A stretch of 38,690 nucleotides of DNA from Bacteroidales bacterium (GTDB taxonomy: Bacteria > Bacteroidota > Bacteroidia > Bacteroidales > P3). Location of the stretch: positions 1-38,690 of the forward strand of contig JAFRRK010000029.1 in the NCBI GenBank assembly GCA_017428115.1, given 5' to 3'. Positions 17,008 to 25,544 of the stretch are shown here, in pieces. Positions within the stretch are counted from its first letter, which is position 1, and every line of letters starts with the position of its first letter. The position numbers and the translations under genes were made by a program. The notes below the pieces were generated by a model. It saw nothing but the letters and a program-made list of their open reading frames with translations. It was not told the origin of the DNA and searched no databases.

Positions 17008-17380
17008 CAACTTTTTATTTAAACAGAAATATTTTTTATCGTTTTTCGATAAAATGAGATAATAAAATCTTATACTCAGGCAAACCGCAGCCTTCAAACA
17101 GCCTCATCAATACTTCTTCATTGCTTCCGTCAGACCCCATTGGGCGGCAAGTGTTGCGTCGTATGCTCTTCGCCTGTTCTTCCGTTTAGAAGCGAAGGAA
17201 AAAAGAAGCAATATCGAAGTTTCAAGCCTTAACAATACTGCCTTAATAATACTGTTGACAAGTAAGGTAAATCCATGAAACTCCACCTATTCTTTCGTTT
17301 CTCGTTTGCCCTCCATTTGTTCTCCGACTTAATATCGCAGAACGACTAACAACCAAACAGTCAAATATTTACCAATCGAC

Positions 17381-17445
17381 ATTATCTAATGGAAGAAAAA
17401 GAATATGATTATATCGTTTTTTGAGGACAAAGTAATGTCATACTT
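17381..17445. repeat. Degenerate dispersed element, copy 2 (copy 1 at 354-420)
   Basis: Starts with 15 identical bases (ATTATCTAATGGAAG, also at 354-368) and ends with CATACTT at nearly the same offset (58 versus 60 bases), with TTTTTGARGACA shared in between. Neither copy encodes a useful frame, so this is probably a non-coding dispersed repeat. Confidence 0.5.
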
Positions 17446-17516
17446 TGATTTAAGACTGAAAGACGGGCGGCCTCTCCCTTGGTTCTCATTCGGTATTAGA
17501 GTATGCCTTATGAGGT

Positions 17517-18299
17517 TTAGTTGAGCAGCTGTTCGAGTGCCTGACGGAGTTGGGCTGGGGTGACATCGTGGTGTATCTCGCCTTCAAGGGCATAGGAGAT
17601 GGCCCCAGTCTCCTCAGAAACGATGACGCTGACCACGTCGAGCTGTTCGGTGACGCCAATGGCACTGCGGTGTCGCAGGCCCAAATTGGGGTCGATGTCG
17701 GTGCGTGAGGTGACAGGCAGTATACAACGGGCCGCAAGCACCACATTGTCTTTCACGATGACGGCACCGTCGTGGAGTGGCGAGTTTTTGAAAAAGAGGG
17801 TTTCGATGAGGGGCGAAGAGGCCTTGGCATTGATAATCTCACCTGTGCGTACTAGTTCCTCAACAGAGTTGGCTCGTTGGAAGATAATCAATGCGCCCGT
17901 CTTGCTCGACGACATGTGCATACAAGCTTGGATATAGGGGTCGAGATTGATGCCGACCCGCTTGCCCACATCGCGCCTCCAGAATTGGAATCGCTTCACC
18001 ATCGTGTCGCCTGTCAGCTGGGTCTTGGTGCCTATGAGCAGGAGGAATTTGCGCACTTCGGGCTGGAACACAATGACAAGGGCGATGATGCCTATATTGA
18101 TGATGGCGCCAGAAATCTGCGAACAGAAACGCATGTTGAAGAGGTCGGAGATGCGCCAGAAAATGATTATCGCCACTACCGCCCAAAAGATGCGGATTAC
18201 ATTGGTGCCCTTTACCAAACGGTAAAGTTCGTAAACTAATATGGCTACCAACAGGACATCTAGAATGTCGACAAAACGTATTTCAGGAAAGGGGAACAT
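17517..18299 (-). CDS. dacA: Diadenylate cyclase, CdaA type
   Basis: 260 residues: three predicted N-terminal membrane helices (about residues 10-75) and a cytoplasmic DisA_N domain holding both catalytic signatures, D177-G-A in SPLHDGAVIV and R209-H-R in GLRHRSAIG. It makes cyclic di-AMP from two ATP at the inner membrane; c-di-AMP controls potassium and osmotic balance and envelope stress in bacteria that have it. It follows folP by 32 nt on the same strand; folP-dacA adjacency is familiar in Bacteroidota. Confidence 0.95.
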   Translation of the reverse strand: MFPFPEIRFVDILDVLLVAILVYELYRLVKGTNVIRIFWAVVAIIIFWRISDLFNMRFCSQISGAIINIGIIALVIVFQPEVRKFLLLIGTKTQLTGDTMVKRFQFWRRDVGKRVGINLDPYIQACMHMSSSKTGALIIFQRANSVEELVRTGEIINAKASSPLIETLFFKNSPLHDGAVIVKDNVVLAARCILPVTSRTDIDPNLGLRHRSAIGVTEQLDVVSVIVSEETGAISYALEGEIHHDVTPAQLRQALEQLLN

Positions 18300-18331
18300 G
18301 ATAATATATAATAAGTCGTATTGTTTCTAAT

Positions 18332-19204
18332 TTAATTATCGAAAAGCAGGTCTACTGCAATGCATGCGGGACGCGGGGAGTGTACCCTCAGGATACTTGC
18401 ACCCGCCTGAAGGGCAACCGTATTGAGCACCAGCGTACCCCACTCGGAAGCAGGCACTTCGGGGAAGGCTGCCGCCGTGGCAAGCGAGGGAAGCCGACGG
18501 GTGATCATCGACTTGTTGGAGAGAGCAATGAGGAATGGGTGCTGGGGGAATAGTTGCACCAGTTGGTGTAGGTGATGGAGAAGGTGGTGGTTCTGTTCGA
18601 GGGTTTTGGCAAATCCAAATCCGGGGTCGAGGAAGACCTCTCTGACCCCTTGATGCTCAAGGAGGGACAGCTTGGCAGTGAAATAGTCGGCCAGGTCTTC
18701 AACTATATTACCATACTGGGTGTTGGCGGGTAGCTGCATAGTGGCAGGGGTGCCTCTCATGTGCATGAGGACATAGGGCACTTGGAGGGAGGCGATGGTG
18801 GGAAACATTTGGGGGTCGAGTTGTCCACCAGATATGTCGTTGACCATGTCGGCTCCAGCCTCTACGGCCTTAGATGCCGGAAGGCTGTAGCAGGTGTCGA
18901 CTGAAAGGAGGGTGCCTGCCGGCAGTTCACGACGCAACAGGGTGACCACCGGCACCAGGCGCACCGCCTCTTCGTCTGGGCTGAGCAGAATCGCCCCGGG
19001 ACGGGAGGAGACAACACCGATGTCGATAATGTCGGCACCGTCGTCGAGTAGCTGGCGGGCATGGGCAAGAATGGCATCAGGGGTGGTGTGGCGTCCACCA
19101 TCATAGAACGAGTCGGGTGTGACGTTGAGAATGCCCATGATGACAGGACGTTGGAATGACTTTTTTCGTCCCTGGCAGGTGAAGGTGAAAGGTAAAAAAT
19201 GCAC
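18332..19204 (-). CDS. folP: Dihydropteroate synthase
   Basis: 290 residues with the DHPS landmarks: MGILNVTPDSFYDGG (near residue 23), DDGADIIDIGVVSSRPG, a DTCYS strand, VNDISGG, YVLMHMRGTP, DPGFGFAKT and SNKSM. It joins p-aminobenzoate to pterin pyrophosphate in folate synthesis and is the sulfonamide target. No ATG precedes the essential core, so a GTG at 19204 (reading VHFLPFTF) is the likely start; the N-terminal 20 residues match the normal lead-in of Bacteroidota FolP. The upstream 150 bp is a divergent promoter region shared with the DUF1599 operon. Confidence 0.93.
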   Translation of the reverse strand: MHFLPFTFTCQGRKKSFQRPVIMGILNVTPDSFYDGGRHTTPDAILAHARQLLDDGADIIDIGVVSSRPGAILLSPDEEAVRLVPVVTLLRRELPAGTLLSVDTCYSLPASKAVEAGADMVNDISGGQLDPQMFPTIASLQVPYVLMHMRGTPATMQLPANTQYGNIVEDLADYFTAKLSLLEHQGVREVFLDPGFGFAKTLEQNHHLLHHLHQLVQLFPQHPFLIALSNKSMITRRLPSLATAAAFPEVPASEWGTLVLNTVALQAGASILRVHSPRPACIAVDLLFDN

Positions 19205-19233
19205 TGCGTCGTATATGTTTTAAAAAAAAGTAG

Positions 19234-19241
19234 TACTTTTG
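19234..19241 (+). promoter_or_regulatory. Possible -7 box for the DUF1599-to-RluA gene run
   Basis: TACTTTTG fits TAnnTTTG, about 115 bp upstream of the start at 19357, in the divergent gap from folP. No clear -33 TTTG is seen. If right, the first gene has a ~105-nt AT-rich leader. Confidence 0.4.
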
Positions 19242-19356
19242 TAATTTGTATATAAGAACGTTTTTTTGTTTTTTTAATTGTGCCACAACAATAAAAAAAG
19301 AAATGAGGCGTTAGTGAATAATGATTTTTTTGTTGGAATTATAGTAAATAGCAAGA

Positions 19357-19914
19357 ATGCCAGATACAAGGAAGGTTTTTGATATTCAGATAGCCCGTTG
19401 CCGCGAGGTCTTCGCCAAGAAGATGCGCGATTATGGCTCTTCGTGGCGAGTGCTGCGACTGCCATCGCTGACGGACCAGATTTTTATTAAGGCAAACCGC
19501 ATCCGCAGCATCCAGGTGAGCGGTGAGAACCGCGTGGGCGACGATGTGGCAGGGGAGCTGGTGGCGATGGTAAACTACGCTGTGATGGCCCTGATACAGC
19601 AGGAGCTGGGAGAGGAGGGCAGCCTGGAGCTGCCGCTGGACGAGGCCCTGACCCTGTATGACAAACATATAGGCCGCGCCACGAAGCTGATGCTAGATAA
19701 GAACCACGACTATGGCGAGGCTTGGCGCTCGATGCGCGTGAGCTCGATGGTGGATTTGATATTGATGAAGCTGCTCCGCATCAAACAGATTGAGGATCAC
19801 GACGGCAAGACCTTGGTGTCGGAAGGTGTGGAGGGCGGCTATATGGATATTATCAACTACTCGCTCTTCTGCCTGATACGCACCGAAGAGAAGGAGGAGG
19901 GAAGTAAGAAGTAA
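19357..19914 (+). CDS. DUF1599 protein with two NMAD1-type repeats
   Basis: 185 residues made of two copies of the same domain. The pattern K..DYG.(S/A)WR..R..S..D.I..K..RI..I occurs at about residues 22-50 (KMRDYGSSWRVLRLPS) and again at about 111-142 (KNHDYGEAWRSMRVSS). Each copy is followed by a helix with NYA or NYS. DUF1599 is also named nucleotide-modification-associated domain 1; its biochemical role is not established, and in Bacteroidota it is found in core gene runs rather than phages. The stop codon TAA at 19912 is part of a heptanucleotide array that fills the 19-nt gap to the next gene. Confidence 0.88.
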   Translation: MPDTRKVFDIQIARCREVFAKKMRDYGSSWRVLRLPSLTDQIFIKANRIRSIQVSGENRVGDDVAGELVAMVNYAVMALIQQELGEEGSLELPLDEALTLYDKHIGRATKLMLDKNHDYGEAWRSMRVSSMVDLILMKLLRIKQIEDHDGKTLVSEGVEGGYMDIINYSLFCLIRTEEKEEGSKK

Positions 19915-19928
19915 GAACTAAGAACTAA
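19901..19928 (+). repeat. Heptanucleotide array A1 (GAANTAA family)
   Basis: Four contiguous 7-mers in register: two GAAGTAA then two GAACTAA. The first two units lie in the end of the DUF1599 gene and supply its last codons and TAA stop. The array ends a few bases before the ATG of the next gene (19934). Confidence 0.85.
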
Positions 19929-19933
19929 ATACT

Positions 19934-21076
19934 ATGGAGATTAAGGATAATAAGACTAATTGGGTGCTGAATGTGGCGGCCCGTGTGTTGGTGGGGGCGG
20001 TGTTCGTTTTTTCTGGTTTTGTGAAGGGGGTGGACCCTCTGGGCACTTCGTACAAGATTACGGAATACCTCACCACGTGGCAATTCGGCAGCATCACTTT
20101 TGAATGGCTGGTGCCTATGGCCACCGTGATGGCAATGACGCTGATTGTATTGGAATTCACGGTGGGTATGTTGCTGCTGTTCGGCTCGTTTCGCCGCCTG
20201 AGCGCATGGCTGTTGATGCTGATGATGGTGTTTTTCACCTGCACCACGCTGTTTGACGCCATCACCAACAAGGTGACCGACTGCGGCTGCTTCGGCGACG
20301 CGGTGGAGCTGACCAATTGGCAGACTTTCTGGAAGAATATAGCCCTGGATGTGCCCATGGTGTGGATATTCCTCACCCGCAATCTGCGACGTAGGAAACG
20401 GTTTGAACGGGATGTGTTGGTGACAGCCTTCTCGATATTGCTGATGCTGATTTTCGGGTTCTACAATATCAATAATGAGCCCTGCATCGATTTCCGTCCC
20501 TGGAAGGTGGGCAACCAAATGGTGGACCTCGACGAGAGCCTGCAGGTGAAGAGCTATGTCACCTACCGCAACAAGACTACCGGCGAGAGTGAGGAATTCT
20601 CGTCGGAAGAGCTGGTGAAGCGGATGGAAGACCCCGCCTGGGAGGAGCAGTGGGAATGGGAGAGCAGCCGTGTGGAAGACCCCCACGAGATTAAGGCCGA
20701 TGGCTTTTCGATGCTGGACAGGGAGATGAACGACCACGCACAGGAGTTTATCGGCTCTCCCGATTATGTGCTGATAGCCACGGTGCACCATCTTGACAAG
20801 GTGGGCGAACAGGGTGTGGCCGCCATGCAGGGAGCCCTTACTTATGCCCAGGAGAATGGCATACAGATGGTGCTGCTCACCTCGGCACTGCCCGAGGAGG
20901 TGGAGAACTTCCTATACGCCAACCATCTCGACGAACTGGAGTTCTATTTTGCCGACGTTACGGCAATCGAAACCATGCTGCGCTCCAATCCCGGCTTTAT
21001 CCTGCTGAAGGAAGGCAAGGTGTTGGGCAAATGGCATCAGCGACACTATCGAGACTTGATGGAATTTCAAATCTGA
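19934..21076 (+). CDS. DoxX/MauE-like membrane protein with a thioredoxin-like C-terminal domain
   Basis: 380 residues. The N-terminal ~150 carry four membrane helices of DoxX/MauE type (VLVGAVFVFSGFVKGVDPLG at the first), with the motif DCGCFG between helices 3 and 4, typical of MauE-like redox partners. A fifth hydrophobic segment near 155 (ILLMLIFGFYNI) leads to a soluble region. The last ~100 residues (YVLIATVHHLDKVG ... NPGFILLKEGKVLGKWH) look like a thioredoxin fold without a CxxC pair. A disulfide or electron-relay role is inferred. It sits between DUF1599 and DUF4293, a grouping familiar in Bacteroidota. Confidence 0.82.
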   Translation: MEIKDNKTNWVLNVAARVLVGAVFVFSGFVKGVDPLGTSYKITEYLTTWQFGSITFEWLVPMATVMAMTLIVLEFTVGMLLLFGSFRRLSAWLLMLMMVFFTCTTLFDAITNKVTDCGCFGDAVELTNWQTFWKNIALDVPMVWIFLTRNLRRRKRFERDVLVTAFSILLMLIFGFYNINNEPCIDFRPWKVGNQMVDLDESLQVKSYVTYRNKTTGESEEFSSEELVKRMEDPAWEEQWEWESSRVEDPHEIKADGFSMLDREMNDHAQEFIGSPDYVLIATVHHLDKVGEQGVAAMQGALTYAQENGIQMVLLTSALPEEVENFLYANHLDELEFYFADVTAIETMLRSNPGFILLKEGKVLGKWHQRHYRDLMEFQI

Positions 21077-21077
21077 A

Positions 21078-21112
21078 GAAGTAGGAATTAAGAATTAAGA
21101 ACTAAAAAGTAG
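21078..21112 (+). repeat. Heptanucleotide array A2 (GAANTAA family)
   Basis: Five units in 7-bp register: GAAGTAG, GAATTAA twice, GAACTAA and AAAGTAG. It begins two bases after the TGA stop of the DoxX-like gene. Confidence 0.85.
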
Positions 21113-21149
21113 GTCGGTGCCATCAAAAAATATACACAATCCCTTCGCT

Positions 21150-21192
21150 TTAAACCCTAAACTCAAAAACTATAAACTCTAAACTTAAAACT
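21150..21192 (+). repeat. Heptanucleotide array B1 (CTAAACT family)
   Basis: A degenerate run of 7-mers close to CTAAACT (TAAACCC, TAAACTC, AAAAACT, ATAAACT, CTAAACT, TAAAACT) with one 1-nt phase slip. It ends 23 bp before the DUF4293 start codon, after 37 bp of unique DNA that separates it from array A2. Confidence 0.8.
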
Positions 21193-21215
21193 AATCATTT
21201 GAGAATAACATAGAG

Positions 21216-21749
21216 ATGATACAAAGAAAACAAACACTCTTCTTGCTGCTGGCCATCTGCGCCATGGCCCTATGCTTTACGTTTCCCATTGCCTCGTTCA
21301 CTGCCAACTCCCCACTGGGTGTGCCAGTGAATGGCGAACTGAACTTGATTGCCAAAGAGAACCCCACCCTGATGAGCGACATCCTGGATGGCGAGGCAGT
21401 GACTATGGGGCAGAAAGACTATATCAAGGTGTGGCCGCTCACGGTGCTCACCATCTTGTCGGCCCTTACGGCACTGGTGGCGATGTTCCTTTATAAAAAA
21501 AGGACAACCCAGATGCGGGTGGTGGCAGTGGCTTTTCTTTTGGGTGTGGTGGATATTTTCTTAATCTTTATCTGGGCTGTCGATGCCTATATTGGTAAGG
21601 TCACTGTCCCCATGGCATGTACCGACATTGATGTCAACTACGGGCTGGGGACCTGGTGCCCCATTGTGGCGGTGGTGCTGATGTTCCTCGCCCAACGCTC
21701 TATCAAGAAAGATGAAGAAAAGGTGCGCGCCGCCGACCGCCTAAGATAA
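21216..21749 (+). CDS. DUF4293 membrane protein
   Basis: 177 residues beginning MIQRKQTLFLLLAICAM, the usual opening of DUF4293. Four hydrophobic helices are seen (about 7-28, 70-90, 100-122 and 140-158) with a lumenal stretch after the first and a short charged tail. The family is restricted to Bacteroidota and has no assigned function. It is 2 nt upstream of tsaE, so the two are almost certainly co-transcribed. Confidence 0.85.
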   Translation: MIQRKQTLFLLLAICAMALCFTFPIASFTANSPLGVPVNGELNLIAKENPTLMSDILDGEAVTMGQKDYIKVWPLTVLTILSALTALVAMFLYKKRTTQMRVVAVAFLLGVVDIFLIFIWAVDAYIGKVTVPMACTDIDVNYGLGTWCPIVAVVLMFLAQRSIKKDEEKVRAADRLR

Positions 21750-21751
21750 TC

Positions 21752-22198
21752 ATGCCCCACTCCGTGAACACTATAATCAGTCATATCGACCAACTGCCCG
21801 AAGTTGCGGCACAGCTGCTGGAAGTCTTTGCCGAAGAGCGTTTTTTTGCCTTCTTTGGCAAAATGGGGGTTGGAAAGACCACGCTCATCAAGGAGATGTG
21901 CCACCAGCTGGGTGTGGCAGACAATGTGTGCAGTCCCACATTCGCCATTGTCAATGCCTACTCCACTGCCGAGGGGATGCCGGTATACCATTTCGACTTC
22001 TATCGCCTGAAGTCGGCCGTGGAGGCCTACGACATAGGCTACGAGGAATATTTCTACAGCGGAGATTATTGTTTTACGGAATGGACCGAGAAAATCGAAG
22101 AGTTGCTGCCCGAGAGGTATGTGCGGGTGGAGATAGAGGAAGCCGACGGCATCAGAACACTGACAGCCAAATTGGTTGAAGTAGGAAATACTAATTAA
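21752..22198 (+). CDS. tsaE: tRNA threonylcarbamoyladenosine biosynthesis ATPase TsaE
   Basis: 148 residues with the P-loop G36-KMGVGKT (FFGKMGVGKTTLIKEM), then VCSPTFAIVNAY, YHFDFYRL and FTEWTEKIEELLP, all standard for TsaE. It drives ATP-dependent turnover of the TsaB-TsaD complex that makes t6A37 in ANN-decoding tRNAs. The last seven codons and the TAA stop (22196-22198) fall within a heptanucleotide array, so the extreme C terminus (EVGNTN) is probably repeat-derived. Confidence 0.95.
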   Translation: MPHSVNTIISHIDQLPEVAAQLLEVFAEERFFAFFGKMGVGKTTLIKEMCHQLGVADNVCSPTFAIVNAYSTAEGMPVYHFDFYRLKSAVEAYDIGYEEYFYSGDYCFTEWTEKIEELLPERYVRVEIEEADGIRTLTAKLVEVGNTN

Positions 22199-22212
22199 GA
22201 ATTAAGAATGAA
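22178..22212 (+). repeat. Heptanucleotide array A3 (GAANTAA family)
   Basis: Five 7-mers in register: GAAGTAG, GAAATAC, TAATTAA, GAATTAA and GAATGAA. The first three lie inside the end of tsaE and give its stop codon; the last ends 2 nt before the rsfS ATG, so the whole intercistronic gap is repeat. Confidence 0.85.
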
Positions 22213-22214
22213 AT

Positions 22215-22565
22215 ATGACAGAATCTGAGATATTGGCCAAACTGGCCGCCAATGCCCTAGAAGAGAAAAAGGGCGTGGATGTGAAAATACTTGACCTACG
22301 CGGTCTGCCCTCGGCCCCCACTTCGTTCTTTGTAATCGCTTCGGGCAATGTGCCGTCGCACGTGAGCGCTCTATGCGACCATGTGCATGAGATTGTAAAG
22401 AAAGCCACCGGCCTCAACCCTTCGAAGGTGGAAGGCTATGCCAACGCCGAGTGGATATTGATGGACTATTTCGATGTGGTGATACACATATTTCAACAAT
22501 CTAAACGCGATTTCTACCGTCTCGAACAGTTATGGGAAGACGGAACAGTAATCGAAAAGAACTGA
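22215..22565 (+). CDS. rsfS: Ribosome silencing factor RsfS
   Basis: 116 residues, normal for RsfS (Iojap family): KKGVDVKILDLRGLPS, DFFVIASGN-like (here SFFVIASGN), an HV.EI.KK helix, GYANAEWILMDYFDVVIHIF and DFYRLEQLWEDG. It binds ribosomal protein L14 and blocks subunit joining when nutrients run short. It is 12 nt ahead of ftsH. Confidence 0.95.
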   Translation: MTESEILAKLAANALEEKKGVDVKILDLRGLPSAPTSFFVIASGNVPSHVSALCDHVHEIVKKATGLNPSKVEGYANAEWILMDYFDVVIHIFQQSKRDFYRLEQLWEDGTVIEKN

Positions 22566-22577
22566 GTTTTTTGAACA

Positions 22578-24686
22578 ATGGCAGACAATAGCAACAACAC
22601 AAACCCCAGCGGCAAGCCCCAGTCCCCCCAAGGAAAACCATCGCCTAACAACACCAAACCCAAGAAAGGATGGGTGATGTATGTGGTGTATGGCGCCATA
22701 ATTTTAGTATTGGGTGGCATGCTGCTAAGACAGGATAGCACCAACGGGCCCCACAAGATAAAATGGGCTAAGTTGGAATCAATCATCCGTCAACAGGACT
22801 ACACTAAGATTGTAATAGTCAATCAAGAATTTGCCGAGATATATATCAAGCCGACCGCCATCAAGAACGACACCTCATACAGCGACCTAGTAGGCCACAA
22901 TATGATGAGCCAGCCGACTTCGGGCACAGGGTTCTACCTTTATGAATTCGTCACCTTCGAAAGCTTTGAGAAAGACCTCGAGCAGATTGAGGAGGAGACA
23001 GGCGTGCGCGTGGAGCTGACACCCGAGAAACGCACCAGCCCCTGGCGCGACATTTTCATTGTCTTCGGCCCGCTGCTCATGCTCATTGTTTTCTTCATGA
23101 TAATGAGCCGTATATCGCAACGCCAGATGGGCGGTGGCGGTGGCGGCATCTTTGGCGTAGGCAAGAGCAAGGCAAAAGTCTACGACGGCAAGACCCCCAC
23201 CAACGTCACCTTTAAAGATGTGGCAGGACTGGCGGGTGCAAAAGAGGAAGTGATGGAGGTGGTGGACTTTTTGAAGAATCCCCGCCGATATACCGACTTG
23301 GGAGGCAAGATACCCAAGGGTGTGCTGCTGGTAGGACCTCCGGGTACTGGTAAGACTCTATTGGCTAAAGCTGTGGCAGGCGAAGCCAACGTACCTTTCT
23401 TTTCCATGTCGGGAAGCGACTTTGTGGAGATGTTTGTAGGCGTAGGCGCATCGCGCGTGCGCGACCTTTTCGACGAGGCTAAGAAAAAAGCCCCCTGCAT
23501 CATCTTTATCGACGAAATTGATGCCGTGGGACGCGCCCGTGGCCATGCCGGCCTCAGCAACGCAAACGATGAACGCGAGAACACACTCAACCAACTCCTC
23601 ACCGAGATGGACGGCTTCAGCAGCGGCACCAATGTGATAGTACTTGCCGCCACCAACCGCGCTGACGTGCTGGACAAAGCCCTGCTGCGTGCCGGACGTT
23701 TCGACCGACAGATATATGTGGAACTGCCCGACCTAGAGGAACGCAAGGGCATCTTCAACGTGCACATGCGCAACCTGAAACTCAACAACGACGAGAACAC
23801 CGAAGGCTATGTGGACCGCGATTTCCTTGCCAAGCAAACCCCGGGATTCTCTGGTGCCGATATAGCCAACGTGTGCAACGAGGCGGCCCTCTGCGCTGCC
23901 CGCAAGGGTAAAAAACTGATTGAAAAACAAGACTTCCTTGATGCCATCGACCGCATTGTGGGAGGCCTAGAAAAGCGCACCAAGGTGCTCACCGAACAGG
24001 AGAAACGCACCATAGCCTACCACGAGAGTGGTCACGCCTCAGTAAGCTGGTTGCTGCGCTGGGCCAACCCCCTCATCAAAGTGACCATCGTGCCACGCGG
24101 CAAAGCGCTGGGCGCAGCCTGGTATCTGCCCGAAGAACGACAGATAACCACCTACGAGCAGTTGTTTGACGAAATGACCAGCCTCATGGCCGGCCGTGCC
24201 TCGGAAGAGATATTCTTTGGCAAGATAAGCACCGGCGCCCTCAACGACATCGAGCGCGCCACCAAGATGGCCCAGTCGCTAGTGGTATACTACGGCATGA
24301 GCCCCGAGTTGGGCAACATCAGCTTCTACGACGCCTCCGGGCAGAACGATTACGGCTTTACCAAACCCTTCTCCGAGAAAACCGCCGAAATCATCGACAA
24401 GGAGGTGAAGCGCATTGTGGAAGAGGCCTATGCACGTGCCAAGAGCATCATCCTCGGCCACCGCGACCAAATGAACGAATTGGCTAGCCAGCTATATGAG
24501 AAAGAGGTGCTTTTCCGCGAGGACCTAGAACGCATCTACGGCCCCCGCCAAGCCGACTTAGAAAAAAAGAAGGAAGAGGAGAATCAAAAACTGGCCTCTG
24601 CATCCACTGAGGAGTCAGACAATTCCGCTCCTTCCAATCCTACCGACGACCAACCCCAACACGACAATGAAAACCTTTTGGATTAG
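22578..24686 (+). CDS. ftsH: ATP-dependent membrane zinc protease FtsH
   Basis: 702 residues. Two membrane helices (about 32-50 and 158-177) flank a ~100-residue periplasmic domain. The AAA+ module has Walker A GPPGTGKT (253-260), Walker B IIFIDEID (308-315), the SRH segment [21 protein letters not shown] (from 358), and the zinc site HESGH (482-486). The pore motif is [11 protein letters not shown] low-complexity acidic tail follows residue ~670. FtsH removes misassembled membrane proteins. The 3' end overlaps cdsA by 20 nt. Confidence 0.97.
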   Translation: MADNSNNTNPSGKPQSPQGKPSPNNTKPKKGWVMYVVYGAIILVLGGMLLRQDSTNGPHKIKWAKLESIIRQQDYTKIVIVNQEFAEIYIKPTAIKNDTSYSDLVGHNMMSQPTSGTGFYLYEFVTFESFEKDLEQIEEETGVRVELTPEKRTSPWRDIFIVFGPLLMLIVFFMIMSRISQRQMGGGGGGIFGVGKSKAKVYDGKTPTNVTFKDVAGLAGAKEEVMEVVDFLKNPRRYTDLGGKIPKGVLLVGPPGTGKTLLAKAVAGEANVPFFSMSGSDFVEMFVGVGASRVRDLFDEAKKKAPCIIFIDEIDAVGRARGHAGLSNANDERENTLNQLLTEMDGFSSGTNVIVLAATNRADVLDKALLRAGRFDRQIYVELPDLEERKGIFNVHMRNLKLNNDENTEGYVDRDFLAKQTPGFSGADIANVCNEAALCAARKGKKLIEKQDFLDAIDRIVGGLEKRTKVLTEQEKRTIAYHESGHASVSWLLRWANPLIKVTIVPRGKALGAAWYLPEERQITTYEQLFDEMTSLMAGRASEEIFFGKISTGALNDIERATKMAQSLVVYYGMSPELGNISFYDASGQNDYGFTKPFSEKTAEIIDKEVKRIVEEAYARAKSIILGHRDQMNELASQLYEKEVLFREDLERIYGPRQADLEKKKEEENQKLASASTEESDNSAPSNPTDDQPQHDNENLLD

Positions 24687-25524
24687 AACAGCCAGTGCCA
24701 CCGTATATGCGCTACTCTTTATAGGCTCCATATATAGCGGCCGCATCATTGGCAACGACACAATAGGCATCGCCATCCTCACTGCCTTTGCCCTGTTTGT
24801 TGCGCTGGGGTGTGCCTTTGAATACTACCGCATCGCCGAGATGCAGGACAACCATCCCAACAAACCGCTTGGATATCTATTCACCACCCTCATGGTGCTG
24901 GCAATCGGCCTTATGCTGATGCAGAATAATAGTACTATCTTCTTCGATTTCATCTTGCTGTCAGTCTTGCTGCTCTTTGTATCCCTACCGATAGTACTTA
25001 TTACCGAACTTTGGCGCAACTCTCAACGTCCATTTGGCGACTCGCTCCACACACTGCTTCCTGTAGTCTACTGCGCCCTGCCTCTAGGACTCATGCCGAT
25101 ACTGCATTATGAGTACAACATACTCATGATGTGCATCATCATGGTGTGGGTAAACGACAGTTTCGCCTACATGGGCGGCTCACTTCTAGGCAAGCACAAG
25201 ATGTGGCCCAAACACTCGCCGGGCAAAACATGGGAAGGCACAGCCATAGGCCTGATAGCTTGTGTGGCGGTGGGCATATTCGTTGGCCCAATGTTCGATA
25301 CACAAGCGAGCGGTTGGCTATTCTGGCTGCTACTGGCACTGGTGTGCGGCGTTATCGGCACCCTCGGCGACCTAGTGGAATCAATGCTCAAACGCTCTGT
25401 AGGGCTTAAAGACTCAGGCAACATCATGCCCGGCCACGGCGGCTTTCTCGACCGCTTCGACAGCCTGCTGATGATCATCCCCTTTGCCGTAATTGCCATA
25501 GTAGCATCTTACATTTTCTTTTAA
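24667..25524 (+). CDS. cdsA: Phosphatidate cytidylyltransferase
   Basis: 285 residues, highly hydrophobic (about eight helices). The CDP-diglyceride synthetase signature is in the last third: SMLKRSVGLKDSG followed by MPGHGGFLDRFDSL; an upstream VNDSFAYMGG segment carries the conserved catalytic Asp. It makes CDP-diacylglycerol from phosphatidic acid and CTP at the inner membrane. The start overlaps the end of ftsH by 20 nt, and psd follows 20 nt downstream, coupling membrane quality control with phospholipid synthesis. Confidence 0.95.
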   Translation: MKTFWIRTASATVYALLFIGSIYSGRIIGNDTIGIAILTAFALFVALGCAFEYYRIAEMQDNHPNKPLGYLFTTLMVLAIGLMLMQNNSTIFFDFILLSVLLLFVSLPIVLITELWRNSQRPFGDSLHTLLPVVYCALPLGLMPILHYEYNILMMCIIMVWVNDSFAYMGGSLLGKHKMWPKHSPGKTWEGTAIGLIACVAVGIFVGPMFDTQASGWLFWLLLALVCGVIGTLGDLVESMLKRSVGLKDSGNIMPGHGGFLDRFDSLLMIIPFAVIAIVASYIFF

Positions 25525-25544
25525 CCCATATTATTCCCACTACC

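Larger units (their letters stand above)
16952..17516. other. Non-coding island between the DUF2975 and dacA genes
   Basis: About 565 bp with no convincing gene. Apart from the -7 box at 17000, it holds a segment (about 17170-17203) that resembles the near-palindromic segment at 12542-12574, and a segment (17381-17445) that is colinear with 354-420. Both shared pieces suggest decayed copies of dispersed non-coding elements. No terminator is obvious downstream of dacA. Confidence 0.5.
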
